Made by a program: the position numbers and the translations under genes. From Gloeocapsopsis sp. IPPAS B-1203 (lineage in GTDB: Bacteria; Cyanobacteriota; Cyanobacteriia; Cyanobacteriales; Chroococcidiopsidaceae), in the NCBI RefSeq assembly GCF_002749975.1, contig NZ_PEIG01000001.1:558001-622000 (forward strand): a stretch of 64,000 nucleotides of DNA, written 5' to 3'. The first letter of the stretch is position 1. Every line of letters begins with the position of its first letter. Positions 54,943 through 64,000 of the stretch are shown here, one piece after another. The notes under the pieces are model-generated. The model saw only the letters and a list, made by a program, of their open reading frames with translations. It did not search any database and had not been told where the DNA came from.

Positions 54943-55527
54943 ATGAGTTACAGCGATCGCCGACTAGAAGTAACTGAAGCTGCGTGGCGGGTAATTATTC
55001 GTGAAGGACTAGACCGCGCAAGTATGCGTGCGATCGCCCAAGAACTTGGCTCGTCAACTGGAGTTGTTACTCACTATTTCCGAGATAAAGACGAGCTTAC
55101 ACTATTTGCTTTAGAACGAGTTTTTGAAAACTTGTTTGAGGATATGAAAACTTGTGCAGAAGGGCGACAGGGAATAGATCGGCTAGAGCAAATGATCTTC
55201 GCCGCACTTCCTTTTGAAACCAAAGGGATACCAGGTTGGCAAGTTTGGATTGCTTTTTTAGGGTATGCGATCGGGCGTGAAAAATTAATAGAGGAACATC
55301 AAAAACGCTACGATTTGTTACGCCAAATTCTTTGTCAAGAGTTAGCTGAGTTACAAGCAGCCAAGCTAATTCGCGGCGATCTTGATTTGACACTTGAGGC
55401 TAATGCCTTAATAGCGATCGTCGATGGTATCGGAACAGGAGTCGTTATTAATCCTGAACAATTTCCTTCAGATCAACAGAAGTATCTCGTACAGCGGCAT
55501 ATTAAAACTTTGCTGGCAACACCGTAA
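54943..55527 (+). CDS. TetR/AcrR family transcriptional regulator
   Basis: The ATG at 54943 (MSYSDRRLEVTEAAWRVI) is preferred over GTG 54919. The 194-residue protein has the TetR helix-turn-helix (REGLDRASMRAIAQELGSST, then GVVTHYFRDKDELTLFALER) and a ligand-binding helical domain (DLDLTLEANALIAIVDGIGT). It should repress its own gene and the divergent SMR-GST pair through the paired operator. It is of the common BetI-like length. Confidence 0.9.
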   Translation: MSYSDRRLEVTEAAWRVIIREGLDRASMRAIAQELGSSTGVVTHYFRDKDELTLFALERVFENLFEDMKTCAEGRQGIDRLEQMIFAALPFETKGIPGWQVWIAFLGYAIGREKLIEEHQKRYDLLRQILCQELAELQAAKLIRGDLDLTLEANALIAIVDGIGTGVVINPEQFPSDQQKYLVQRHIKTLLATP

Positions 55528-55615
55528 CCAGTAGACAATTATGGCACTAAACTATATAGCTTTGGTGAGTACTCAAATTAGTTGTTGCCTAATCGCTGTA
55601 TAACAAACCTAGAGT

Positions 55616-57043
55616 TTACTGATTCAGTAATTCCATTGTCATAACTGATGCGACCTTTGTTCCAAATGGAATAGCATTGAGATCGACTTGAAAGTTGCTG
55701 TTATGGTTTGAGAAAGGAACTGTTTTGCCTTCTGCCCTAGCTTTAGCAAAAAGCGCAGGTTCAGCGACACCAACGAAGACAAAGCCTACCTGAGTATCTT
55801 GATTGTCACCTTTAAGTAAATGAACATCTTCTGAGCCTGTTGTACCTGGAAAATCAGCGATCAGTTTGTTGGCTCCAACTAAATTTACCAATTGAGGATT
55901 AATGCGATCAATCACTGCTTTGTCATTCACTAGTGGAGTTGTACCACCCTTTGCAGTTATGGTTGGCAATTGATCTTCTGGCATTCCATAGGCACGCGCA
56001 ATCGACTCATTGACAGACTTAATTCCCTGCACCATTATTTTCCGTACTTCTGGGTTGAACCAGCGCAAACTAAGTTTAAGCAATGCTTCTCCTGGAATCA
56101 CGTTATTCGCCTCTCCTGCCTGAACTGCTCCCACTGTAATCACAGCTGCTTCTTGAGGATTGATCGCCCGTGCCACGATTGACTGATACTGTGTAATTGC
56201 GTGAGCAGCCATGAGAATTGGATCTTTGGCGAGATGAGGTGAGGAACCGTGCCCTCCCACACCTTTGAATACAATATCGATCGGATCGCTTCCTGCTGTT
56301 CGGATTCCTGGTACGCTGGCAATTATTCCTGTAGGACCAGGGGCACTGTGCATTCCTAGCAAGAAGTCAGGGACAGGAACACCATGACGAGTGTAAAGAC
56401 CATCTCCGACCATTGCCCTTGCTCCTGCGACTCCTTCTTCCGCAGGCTGCCCGACTAAAATTAGTGTCCCTTTCCAGTTAGATCTCAGGTCTACCATTGC
56501 CTTTGCCAGCCCCAACATCCAAACTGTATGGGCATCATGACCACAAGCATGCATGACAGGTCTTTCGCTACCATCTGGCATCTCCGCCCGCTTGGTACTG
56601 GCGTAAGGAAGTCCTGTCGTTTCTTGTACAGGCAGTGCATCTAGATCTGCTCGATACATCACTTTAGGACCATCACCATTGCGCAGAATCCCCACGACTC
56701 CAGTTTTGGCAATTCCTGTTTTGACCTCGTAGCCTAATGCTTTCAGTTCCCTCGCCACGATCGCTGCTGTGCGAGTTTCCATGAACGCTAATTCTGGGTT
56801 CTGGTGGATGTCTTTGAACAAGCCAATTAGGCGGTTGCGATCTTTGTTGATCGTTGCCAGCAAGCGATCAAAATAAGCTGGTTTTACGGCTGGTGTACCT
56901 GTAAAAGGCTTTTGTGCCTGAGCGGGATGCAAACTCAAAAGCAGCAGGGTCAACCCTAGAACCAAGCTACTGACAATTATCCCGATCGCCGATTTCATCG
57001 ATTTCAACCATTGGTTAGGGAAGAAGTTACGGAAGCAGATCAT
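55616..57043 (-). CDS. M20 family metal-dependent amidohydrolase, exported
   Basis: The start is uncertain: ATG 57043 has an AGGA about 13 bp upstream, ATG 56998 begins the signal peptide (MKSAIGIIVSSLVLGLTLLL), and 57103 is the longest frame. The protein is exported (AQAQ cleavage region). The M20/amidohydrolase domain has IHQNPELAFMETRTA, the metal ligands CGHDAH and PAEEG, GMHSAPGP, and the lid VGGHGSSPH. Relatives hydrolyse N-acyl or indole-acetyl amino acids. The substrate here is unknown. The gene has no operon partner. Confidence 0.88.
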   Translation of the reverse strand: MICFRNFFPNQWLKSMKSAIGIIVSSLVLGLTLLLLSLHPAQAQKPFTGTPAVKPAYFDRLLATINKDRNRLIGLFKDIHQNPELAFMETRTAAIVARELKALGYEVKTGIAKTGVVGILRNGDGPKVMYRADLDALPVQETTGLPYASTKRAEMPDGSERPVMHACGHDAHTVWMLGLAKAMVDLRSNWKGTLILVGQPAEEGVAGARAMVGDGLYTRHGVPVPDFLLGMHSAPGPTGIIASVPGIRTAGSDPIDIVFKGVGGHGSSPHLAKDPILMAAHAITQYQSIVARAINPQEAAVITVGAVQAGEANNVIPGEALLKLSLRWFNPEVRKIMVQGIKSVNESIARAYGMPEDQLPTITAKGGTTPLVNDKAVIDRINPQLVNLVGANKLIADFPGTTGSEDVHLLKGDNQDTQVGFVFVGVAEPALFAKARAEGKTVPFSNHNSNFQVDLNAIPFGTKVASVMTMELLNQ

Positions 57044-57642
57044 AGTGGCTACGAATTCCTTACACAATTTCGGTACGATCGGGCAAATGGGGAGTATTAC
57101 CAAGGGCGATGGTTGGTGATGGGTTGCTGAGCTTAACAGCAGTAGACAAAGAATTTGGCTTTATTAACAACAGAGATTGAGCTAAGAAATAGACACCATA
57201 TTGAGACAAGCTATGTAGCGTGGTGGTCGCGCAACACGGACAAACAAATGACTCTAGAGAAGGCAGCATAATGCGCCTCGAATATTGCAAAATTTCACAG
57301 AAATAGTATAGTTCAATTGAGAGCATCAACAATTTATATGTAATTGTTTCTTAATAAAATATTCGCTAGTTTCCGATTTGAATGTGTTGTTATAAAATCG
57401 CATTGCAATGACATTGCTTTGCAATATAGTAGTTTAATAGTGTTACCAGCGTTGATGTCAAACCTGAGAAATCGGGAGTTTAGTAGATTATCTGTTAAAT
57501 TTTTGCTTTAAAAGTTAAGCTCTTTAAATAAATCTAGAAACTATAACCTAGTTGAGTATAATTTTAATGTTTTTTTGACATATAGAAACTTAGTACAGTG
57601 AAATAAAAATTTAATGAGAGTAAAATTAAGGTTGTGTTTAAA
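57044..57642 (+). other. Intergenic region of about 600 bp
   Basis: The region is very AT-rich toward its right end. No gene is called; a minus-strand frame here overlaps the amidohydrolase start and lacks coding character. It contains promoter material for the barrel protein, but no box can be named. The short stretch CATTGCAATGACATTGCTTTGC near 57401 is a partial repeat. Confidence 0.4.
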
Positions 57643-58860
57643 ATGAAATTAGGAAATAGTAGAAGTCATCAATTTAGTCGAATAGATCTGGTTTTCAAAG
57701 GCTATTTTCAAAATTTTAATAATCAATTAATGAAGCAATTTTTGTTATGTACTAGCAGCGCTTTGTCGATCGCGCTTTCAGTGTCACCTGTTTATGCAGA
57801 AAGCCAATTACCTATTTCTGACTCGACTGCTACGCTCAACACCGTGTCCGATCTGGAACAACATCATCATTCCGCAGAAGCTCTAGAATTAGAAGCTGCC
57901 AGCTTATTGCCTAAACCTGCTGGTGAACCGGCAATTGAGTCTCACATTGCTACAGAGATAGCCTTCCCACTTCATGTAATGAGCCAGGCGGATACTTCCA
58001 CATCACGGCCTTCTCAACTCACAGTGAGCGATCGCTGGCAATTTTCAGTCGAACCTTATATCTTTGTTCCCTTGCGAGTTCAAGCTGATGCTACAGTTGC
58101 TGGACGAACTGCCTCGATTGATTTGGGCTTAGGAAACATTCTAAATTTTGATCGTGCGTTTAATGCTGGAATTCGGTTGGAAGCTCAAAAAAATCGATTG
58201 GGGCTTATTCTTGACGGGTTCTATGTTTCTGCACAGAACAGCGGAAATTTAGGAGTGACGTTTCCTCCGAACAGTTTGCCAGGTATCGGAGCAAATATCC
58301 CCATCCCAGTTCAAACAAGTGCCGATGCCAGCTTATCAATCCGCCAAGGGTTAATCGATTTGGCAGCGTCCTACCGCGTTGTCGATACAACGCTAGGCGA
58401 TTCAGTAGCAACACCAAAATCCTTTCCTCGCCTAGTTGTTGCTCCGAGTCTGGGACTCCGAATTAATATTTTGAGTCAAAAGCTTGAGGTAGATGACGTT
58501 CGCATCAACGATATTCCTGTCAGCAATATTCCGCTGCCAATTTCGCTTCCGGTGAACCAAGACTTTCGCCTAAATAGAACGACGGTTGAACCACTGATTG
58601 GCGTACAGATTGGATTAGATCTATCTGAACGCTGGACAGTTGATCTTCGAGGTGATCTGTCTGGGTTTAATCTCAATGCCGATACAAATTTGACCTGGAA
58701 TCTGCTAGTCGGTGCGCAATATCAGCTATCTCCAAATACATCATTGCAACTTAGCTATCGCTTTAATGGTTTTGATTTCGAGGATGGATCGGGTCTGACG
58801 CGAGCCAACTTAAATTTACGTCAGAATGGGCTGTTACTCGGTGCAACATTCCACTTCTAA
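57643..58860 (+). CDS. Putative outer-membrane beta-barrel protein
   Basis: ATG 57643 gives about 405 residues. ATG 57730 would start directly at the signal peptide (MKQFLLCTSSALSIALSVSP, ending VYAES) and is an alternative. A linker (about 60-130) is followed by a barrel-like domain of alternating strands (WQFSVEPYIFVPLRVQADAT, then GLILDGFYVSAQNS and LLVGAQYQLSPNTSLQLSYR). It ends in GLLLGATFHF, with a C-terminal Phe typical of BAM-inserted barrels. Function is unknown; a porin or surface protein is likely. Confidence 0.75.
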   Translation: MKLGNSRSHQFSRIDLVFKGYFQNFNNQLMKQFLLCTSSALSIALSVSPVYAESQLPISDSTATLNTVSDLEQHHHSAEALELEAASLLPKPAGEPAIESHIATEIAFPLHVMSQADTSTSRPSQLTVSDRWQFSVEPYIFVPLRVQADATVAGRTASIDLGLGNILNFDRAFNAGIRLEAQKNRLGLILDGFYVSAQNSGNLGVTFPPNSLPGIGANIPIPVQTSADASLSIRQGLIDLAASYRVVDTTLGDSVATPKSFPRLVVAPSLGLRINILSQKLEVDDVRINDIPVSNIPLPISLPVNQDFRLNRTTVEPLIGVQIGLDLSERWTVDLRGDLSGFNLNADTNLTWNLLVGAQYQLSPNTSLQLSYRFNGFDFEDGSGLTRANLNLRQNGLLLGATFHF

Positions 58861-58939
58861 AGATTGATAAGTCGGTGAGGGTTGAGTCTTGGCAGTGACC
58901 TCAAACCCCTTGGCAGGTTTGTAGATGAACTATGAAGTG

Positions 58940-59482
58940 CTACTTGTGAGTTTGAGTAGCAATAATCCGCTTTTGATACTCTTGCTCAGTGACAAGATCC
59001 AAAGTAGTATCCACGCGATCTAAAAAGACAATGCCATCGAGATGATCGAGTTCGTGTTGAAAGATGCGGGCGACAAAATCTGTTAACTCTTGCTTTTGTT
59101 GCTTACCGTTGCGATCGCTATATTCCACCTCAATGACTTGATATCGCGGTACTAACCCCCGAATTCCTGGAATACTCAAACAACCTTCCCACCCTTTCGC
59201 GGTCTCCGTCGAGTGCGCTAAGATTTTGGGATTGATCATCGCGGTCGGTTCCATAGTTGGAGCATGAGGATACCGAGGATTAGGGCGAGAAGCAACAATG
59301 AATAAGCGATAAGACTCAGCAACTTGCGGTGCAGCTATTCCTACACCGTTGGCTTGCCCAACAGTTGCCATTAAGTCATCAACGAGATTTTGGATATGTT
59401 GATCTTGAATATTCTCAACATATTGAGCTTGGGTGCGGAGTATGGGATGACCAAGCTGTACAATTTCTAGAATTTCTGCCAT
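58940..59482 (-). CDS. def: Peptide deformylase
   Basis: The enzyme removes the formyl group from the N-terminal methionine of new proteins. The 180-residue protein has all three motifs: G46-VGIAAPQ, EGCLSIPG with metal ligand C101, and QHELDHLDG with H143, E144 and H147. Fe(II) is the usual metal. Cyanobacteria often have two def genes; this is the type I-like form. It is 6 bp after the HtrA gene stop on the same strand, so it may be cotranscribed with that protease. Confidence 0.95.
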   Translation of the reverse strand: MAEILEIVQLGHPILRTQAQYVENIQDQHIQNLVDDLMATVGQANGVGIAAPQVAESYRLFIVASRPNPRYPHAPTMEPTAMINPKILAHSTETAKGWEGCLSIPGIRGLVPRYQVIEVEYSDRNGKQQKQELTDFVARIFQHELDHLDGIVFLDRVDTTLDLVTEQEYQKRIIATQTHK

Positions 59483-59488
59483 AAGTTA

Positions 59489-60781
59489 TTAACTTTCACT
59501 TTGCACAGGAAGATTCTCAAGTCTGACGGCTATTTGTCTAGATTGCCCATTGCGTTGAACACCAATTTCCATTTGGCTACCTACCTGACTACCTGCAACT
59601 AAGCGTTGTACGTCTTCGGTTGTTTTTACAGGCTGATTGTTAATTGTTTGCACGACATCACCAGCACGCAATCCAGCGCGCGCAGCAGGAGAACCAGGAA
59701 CAACACGAATAATCAAAATCCCCTCCTCTGCTGTGACATCAATTTCACCATCAGATTCAATTTCCAGTTGTTGCCTCACTTCTGGGGTTAGTGTTGCCAT
59801 TTGTACGCCTAGATAAGCGTGCTGTACTTCTCCGGTAGCAATCAGTTGTTGGGAAATATTTTGAACTGTGTTGATAGGAATAGCAAATCCTAGCCCTTGA
59901 GCGCCGCTGATAATGGCTGTATTCATCCCAATGACTTCACCACGCGCATTGAGTAAAGGACCGCCAGAGTTACCTGGATTAATCGCTGTATCAGTTTGAA
60001 TTAAATCAACACGCTTATCAGAAACACCAATGTCACTTGTAGAGCGTTCGGTAGAACTAATGATTCCTGCTGTGACAGTATTATCTAGCCCCAAAGGATT
60101 GCCGATCGCAATCACCCATTCACCTGGTTGTAGTACTTCTGAGTTACCAATTGGAACCACAGGTAAATCGCTTGCTTGAACTTGAATAACGGCGACATCA
60201 GTTACAATATCTTGCCCTACCACTTCACCTTCAAACGTACGACCATCTTTGAGCGTGACACTGACGCGATCAGCACCATCGACGACGTGAGCATTGGTTA
60301 GAATTTGACCTGAGTCACTAATAATAAATCCTGAACCTGTACCGCGGACAACTCGCTGTCTTGGCTGTGCTGGGTTCGGTTGAATGCCAAAGAATCTACG
60401 TAAAATCGGGTCGTCAAGTTCTTCGGGTAACTGTCGCGAAACCGTTCTAGCTGCGTTAATTCTGACAACTGCAGGTCCTACCTTTTGAACGGCTGCAACC
60501 ACAAAATTGGGGTCTGTCGGTGCGATCGCCGCTGTTGTATTCACAGGTTGTTGAGGAGTTGGTTGAGCAGTTGGTTGTTCTGTCTGCGTTATGTTACCAC
60601 GTTGCGCACATCCACTCAGACTTGCTAGTCCTATTCCAGCTAATAATGTTAAAAGATAACCTACGGTTTGCCGCTGCAACAATGTCTGTATATTAACTTT
60701 CCTATGAATCGTATCTTTATGATAATGTTTTTTATGAATATTTGTAGAGTGTAGTTCAATATTGCGGCGAATAGTGCTCAT
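59489..60781 (-). CDS. HtrA/Deg-type serine protease with PDZ domain, lipoprotein-like
   Basis: The ATG at 60781 ([20 protein letters not shown]) is preferred over a TTG at 60838. The protein has about 430 residues. A hydrophobic segment ends in [10 protein letters not shown], a likely lipobox. The trypsin-like domain carries the triad His ([10 protein letters not shown]), Asp ([10 protein letters not shown]) and Ser (NPGNSGGPL), followed by one PDZ domain ([15 protein letters not shown]). It is a paralogue of the protease at 7.3-8.5 kb. def lies 6 bp downstream. Confidence 0.93.
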   Translation of the reverse strand: MSTIRRNIELHSTNIHKKHYHKDTIHRKVNIQTLLQRQTVGYLLTLLAGIGLASLSGCAQRGNITQTEQPTAQPTPQQPVNTTAAIAPTDPNFVVAAVQKVGPAVVRINAARTVSRQLPEELDDPILRRFFGIQPNPAQPRQRVVRGTGSGFIISDSGQILTNAHVVDGADRVSVTLKDGRTFEGEVVGQDIVTDVAVIQVQASDLPVVPIGNSEVLQPGEWVIAIGNPLGLDNTVTAGIISSTERSTSDIGVSDKRVDLIQTDTAINPGNSGGPLLNARGEVIGMNTAIISGAQGLGFAIPINTVQNISQQLIATGEVQHAYLGVQMATLTPEVRQQLEIESDGEIDVTAEEGILIIRVVPGSPAARAGLRAGDVVQTINNQPVKTTEDVQRLVAGSQVGSQMEIGVQRNGQSRQIAVRLENLPVQSES

Positions 60782-61074
60782 TTGTTTTTGTTTTCTAAAA
60801 ATCAAACTTTTGGTGGTACCTTGCGGCGTAATTCTCAATATATTCTTTAGTCTAGAAAAGCTAATGACACGCTAACGTAGTTGAAGCAAAACATTTTACC
60901 TACGCATTGTAATTTTGCGGTTATTTTTAGCTAGTGTCAAAGGCTTTAACATTCTTAAATAACTATATGACTAATCATATAAGTTTCTCATCATAGTTGC
61001 CAAGCGAAGCGCAGCAGAGTTTGCTAAATTGGTTGCCTATATTCGTTTTTTGCTAGAGGTAGAGGTGGTAAGTA
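60782..61074 (+). other. dnaA upstream region, no DnaA boxes recognised
   Basis: This 290-bp spacer is AT-rich but holds no TTATCCACA-type boxes or close variants on either strand. It therefore does not look like a replication origin. It should contain the dnaA promoter, and the divergent protease promoter. Confidence 0.5.
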
Positions 61075-62448
61075 GTGGAACTTTCTCTTGAAAGTCTATG
61101 GAGTCAGGTACTAGAGCGGCTACAGGAAAAGTTGACTCGACCCACCTTTGAGACTTGGATCAAAACAGCTAGTGCGCAACGACTAGAAAATAATTGCTTG
61201 GTGATTTGTACCCCTAATCCATTTGCCCGCAATTGGTTACAAAAGTACTACATCAAAACAATTGTAGGCGTTGTGGAAGAAATTCTCGGTCACGCTGTAG
61301 AAGTTCAAATCACTGTAGCCAAGGAAAATGGCGTGACTTCCTTCAACGAGCCAGAAGTAGGATGGTCTGCACCAATTGAGCCGAGTATACCAGAACCGCC
61401 AAACAATCGCCCTAAGCCTATTGAATTGAATCCTAAATATGTATTTTCCCGTTTTGTTGTGGGTGCGAATAGTCGCATGGCACACGCAGCAGCTTTGGCA
61501 GTCGCTGAATCACCAGGACGCGAATTTAACCCTTTATTTTTGTGCGGTGGCGTCGGGTTAGGGAAAACACACTTGATGCAGGCAATCGGGCATTACCGTT
61601 TAGAAATGTGTCCTAATTCAAGAATTTTTTATGTTTCTACCGAACAATTTACTAACGATCTTATTGCTTCAATTCGTAAAGATAGTATGCAAAGCTTTCG
61701 AGAGCACTATCGGGCAGCTGATGTGTTGTTGGTAGATGATATTCAGTTTATTGAAGGAAAAGAATATACTCAAGAAGAATTTTTTCATACATTTAATACC
61801 TTGCATGAAGCAGGTAAGCAAGTTGTTTTAGCATCTGATCGTCCACCCAACCAAATCCCGCGCCTACAAGAAAGATTGTGTTCTCGCTTCTCAATGGGGT
61901 TAATCGCAGATATTCAACCACCAGATTTAGAAACAAGAATGGCTATTCTGCAAAAGAAAGCCGAATATGAAAATATGCGTCTACCCAGGGAGGTAATTGA
62001 GTATATAGCCTATAACTACAAGTCAAACATTCGAGAACTAGAAGGCGCTTTAATACGGGCAGTTGCTTATATTTCTATTTCTGGCTTGTCAATGAGTGTA
62101 GAAAATCTTACTCCAGTATTAAACCCACCCGTAGAGAAAGTAGAAGCTTTTCCCGATGCTGTGCTGATGGTAGTGGCAGATGAATTTGATGTTTCTGTAG
62201 AAGATCTTAAAGGTAATTCGCGACGTCGCGAAATTAGCTGGGCACGTCAGATTGGTATGTATTTAATGCGACAACACACTGACTTGAGTTTACCAAGAAT
62301 CGGTGAAGAATTTGGTGGAAAAGATCACACAACTGTATTGTATAGCTGCGACAAGATTGCTCAGTTACGCGAAAATGATCAAAATTTAGCACAAACTCTG
62401 AGACAATTGAGCGATCGCATCAACCTCGCCAGTCGTCATTCTTCTTAA
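61075..62448 (+). CDS. dnaA: Chromosomal replication initiator protein DnaA
   Basis: DnaA binds the origin and opens it for replication. The 457-residue protein starts at GTG behind GAGGTGG. It has an N-terminal DnaB-interaction domain (residues 1-85, [20 protein letters not shown]), a short Pro-rich linker, the AAA+ domain with Walker [12 protein letters not shown] and Walker [10 protein letters not shown], and the C-terminal DNA-binding domain with [11 protein letters not shown]. All parts are intact. coaD follows 70 bp downstream. Confidence 0.98.
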   Translation: MELSLESLWSQVLERLQEKLTRPTFETWIKTASAQRLENNCLVICTPNPFARNWLQKYYIKTIVGVVEEILGHAVEVQITVAKENGVTSFNEPEVGWSAPIEPSIPEPPNNRPKPIELNPKYVFSRFVVGANSRMAHAAALAVAESPGREFNPLFLCGGVGLGKTHLMQAIGHYRLEMCPNSRIFYVSTEQFTNDLIASIRKDSMQSFREHYRAADVLLVDDIQFIEGKEYTQEEFFHTFNTLHEAGKQVVLASDRPPNQIPRLQERLCSRFSMGLIADIQPPDLETRMAILQKKAEYENMRLPREVIEYIAYNYKSNIRELEGALIRAVAYISISGLSMSVENLTPVLNPPVEKVEAFPDAVLMVVADEFDVSVEDLKGNSRRREISWARQIGMYLMRQHTDLSLPRIGEEFGGKDHTTVLYSCDKIAQLRENDQNLAQTLRQLSDRINLASRHSS

Positions 62449-62519
62449 GTTGAAACTGAGTTTCCATCAAAGTTTCTCTAGCAGGTATAATTTCTCAGTA
62501 ACTCCGAAATGCTAACAGC

Positions 62520-63002
62520 GTGATTGCTATTTATCCTGGGAGCTTTGATCCGATTACTTTAGGACACCTTGATATCATCGAGCGCGGCTGTCGCCTCTTT
62601 GAGCAAGTTGTTGTCGCTGTGTTGCGTAATCCTAACAAAACACCTTTGTTTTCGGTGCAACAACGGCTAGAGCAAATACGGATATCAACATCTCATCTGA
62701 CAAATGTAGAAATTGACAGCTTTGACGGTTTAACAGTGAAGTACGCTCAAATGCGACAAGCACAAGTTCTCTTGCGGGGTTTGCGAGCAATCTCTGATTT
62801 TGAAGCCGAGTTGCAAATGGCACATACAAATAAAACGCTTTCTACCCATATCGAAACAGTTTTTTTAGCAACTTCTAATGAGCATAGTTTTTTAAGTAGT
62901 AGTGTGGTGAAAGAGATTGCCAAATTTGGTGGTTCCGTCGATCACCTTGTTCCTCAGCACGTTGCCTTAGATATCTACCGATGTCACACCAAGACCCCTT
63001 AA
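62520..63002 (+). CDS. coaD: Pantetheine-phosphate adenylyltransferase
   Basis: CoaD makes dephospho-CoA from 4'-phosphopantetheine and ATP. The GTG-initiated 160-residue protein has the nucleotidyltransferase motif [20 protein letters not shown], the [21 protein letters not shown] core, and the [13 protein letters not shown] signature near the end. It overlaps the next gene by 22 bp, which suggests translational coupling with a coiled-coil protein. Confidence 0.96.
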   Translation: MIAIYPGSFDPITLGHLDIIERGCRLFEQVVVAVLRNPNKTPLFSVQQRLEQIRISTSHLTNVEIDSFDGLTVKYAQMRQAQVLLRGLRAISDFEAELQMAHTNKTLSTHIETVFLATSNEHSFLSSSVVKEIAKFGGSVDHLVPQHVALDIYRCHTKTP

Positions 63003-63616
63003 GAATAGATCCTGAGCCAAATAAAATTCCTCAGGAAGCAAGAAATACAGATATCCAGACGGCATTGAACCGACTGGAAGAAAAAATCCTCGCCAGTCCT
63101 CGCATTCCTCTGACACGAAAAACTCTGATTGATGAGGAAGTGATACTCGATCAGCTCGATCAAATTCGCTTTAGTCTACCATCTGTATTTCAAGAAGCAC
63201 AGGCGGTTGTCGAGCAAAAAGAAGAAATTTTGTTGCAGGGAGAGCAACACGCACAAGAAATTATTCAAGCTGCTGAAGCTAAAGCAGCACAATTACTTCA
63301 TGAAACTACAATTGTTCGGCAAGCCGAAGCTGCTGCACAAGAAATTCGTCAGCAAGTTGAACAAGATTGCATTGCAATGCAGCAACAAGTCCAAGCAGAA
63401 ATCGAGCAAATGCGCCGTCAGGCTCAAGAGGAATTACGACAAATGCGCCAAGCTGCGATCGCTGAAGCTGAAGATATCCAAAATGGTGCAGATGAATATG
63501 CTGATAGTGTCTTAAGGAGTATTGAGCAGCAGCTTAATGATATGCTCCGCATTATTCGTAATGGCAGGCAACAACTGCAACTACCAAAGGGGTTAGAAGT
63601 TAGGGATGAGGGGTGA
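62981..63616 (+). CDS. Coiled-coil protein of unknown function, coupled to coaD
   Basis: The 211-residue protein has a flexible start (1-35), then [20 protein letters not shown], and a long Ala/Glu/Gln-rich coiled coil (about 75-190, [20 protein letters not shown] and [20 protein letters not shown]) that resembles the stalk of ATP synthase subunit b or DivIVA. It has no membrane segment and no signal. Its start overlaps coaD by 22 bp. A cell-envelope or scaffold role is only a guess. Confidence 0.75.
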   Translation: MSHQDPLRIDPEPNKIPQEARNTDIQTALNRLEEKILASPRIPLTRKTLIDEEVILDQLDQIRFSLPSVFQEAQAVVEQKEEILLQGEQHAQEIIQAAEAKAAQLLHETTIVRQAEAAAQEIRQQVEQDCIAMQQQVQAEIEQMRRQAQEELRQMRQAAIAEAEDIQNGADEYADSVLRSIEQQLNDMLRIIRNGRQQLQLPKGLEVRDEG

Positions 63617-63865
63617 GGGAAAAATTGATTTGTTGCGATCGCATCAATCATTCGTTTCATTTAAATTTCTTATAAGTAATCTGCATGGCTATTAAGCTTT
63701 TCTTTTGCTACAGTCTTAACATAATGAAATAAAACTTTGCCCTTGAGTCGTAATTGTCACGAGTAATGGTTTTAAATAACTAACGCTTAATGTGTACTTT
63801 TATTGCTGTTTGGGTAAAGTCTTTATAAAGATAGTCAAGAGCGTACATAGGTACGAGAGGCGATT

Positions 63866-64000
63866 ATGGCTGTCGTTGCCCAAACTTCTGCATCATCACA
63901 CTTAAAGCAAGTCTTCCACAAAATTAATGGACAAAGCTGCCCGCGGTATTTTAACTTTCATATGCATACTGTTTACTCGGATGGTAAACTGCAACCTGAA
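63866..64000 (+). CDS. PHP domain-containing protein, 5' partial
   Basis: Only the first 45 codons are in the window. GAGAGG lies about 6 bp before the ATG. The frame reads AVVAQTSASSHLKQVFHKIN, then FNFHMHTVYSDGKLQPE. The HxHTxxSDG pattern is the metal-binding motif I of PHP domains (polymerase/histidinol phosphatase family). The enzyme may be a nucleoside or histidinol phosphate phosphatase; the rest lies beyond the window end. Confidence 0.85.
   Translation, partial: MAVVAQTSASSHLKQVFHKINGQSCPRYFNFHMHTVYSDGKLQPE

Noticed and set aside
57060-57332. 90-codon minus-strand frame
   Set aside because: It reaches the amidohydrolase N-terminus, has no recognisable motif and no ribosome-binding site.
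60839-61074. Possible replication origin next to dnaA
   Set aside because: No cluster of DnaA boxes is visible on either strand.

Overview
The window is chromosomal DNA of a cyanobacterium. GCGATCGC (HIP1) octamers occur throughout, inside and between genes, and many genes are cyanobacterial: petG, cytM, PAM68, DUF3370, DUF1995, a Mo-nitrogenase C-terminal-domain protein, an AMIN-domain TonB receptor and two HhoA/HtrA proteases. The gene mix and the siderophore locus suit a Chroococcidiopsis/Gloeocapsa-like lineage, but that placement is inference. No rRNA, tRNA or CRISPR array was recognised.

Layout. 0.1-8.6 kb is housekeeping: a GH13 glycosidase, rpsO, PAM68, aroF, tyrA and an HtrA protease. 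8.6-13.3 kb holds small ORFs, a structured intergenic element, a TPR/methyltransferase operon and a Mo-nitro_C protein. 13.6-20 kb is accessory: a methyltransferase gene split by a TnpB-only IS, an RTX protein, and two overlapping AAA-like ATPases, the second with a decayed tail. 20-27 kb is an iron/siderophore locus (AraC regulator, TonB receptor, Fe-siderophore binding lipoprotein, a sucrase/ferredoxin-like gene with a nonsense codon) interrupted by hicB and a dead hicA. 27-32.2 kb is a solute-binding lipoprotein, hybrid histidine kinase and REC-PAS protein. 32.4-38.3 kb holds conserved genes (DUF3370, C15 peptidase, hisH, rsmD, petG, cytM). 38.5-41.1 kb is an HxlR regulator with a DsrE-like and an acyl-CoA dehydrogenase gene, carrying a duplicated control region. 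41.1-50.2 kb holds an ABC exporter, an MNT antitoxin with broken HEPN toxin, DedA, ExoD, ahcY, MscS and a carotenoid-type FAD enzyme. 50.4-57 kb holds a possible LexA-controlled trio, a ChaC-like enzyme, DUF1995, GST, an SMR-like transporter with a TetR regulator, and an M20 amidohydrolase. 57.6-64 kb holds an outer-membrane barrel, def, a second HtrA, dnaA, coaD, a coiled-coil protein and the start of a PHP-domain gene.

Themes. (1) Five reading frames are broken: an IS-split methyltransferase, the AAA tail, and single-codon stops in hicA (CAA to TAA), a sucrase/ferredoxin-like gene (TGG to TGA) and a HEPN toxin (TGG to TAG). In both toxin-antitoxin pairs the antitoxin is intact and the toxin is dead. 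(2) Small mobile repeats are active: three copies of a roughly 120-bp four-hairpin element with compensatory arm changes, two 43-bp palindromes inside the tnpB reading frame, and a short tandem repeat read through in frame inside the kinase. (3) Several loci show local control sites: a 107-bp duplicated HxlR-locus control region, a paired TetR operator, and a LexA-type box touching a -10 element.
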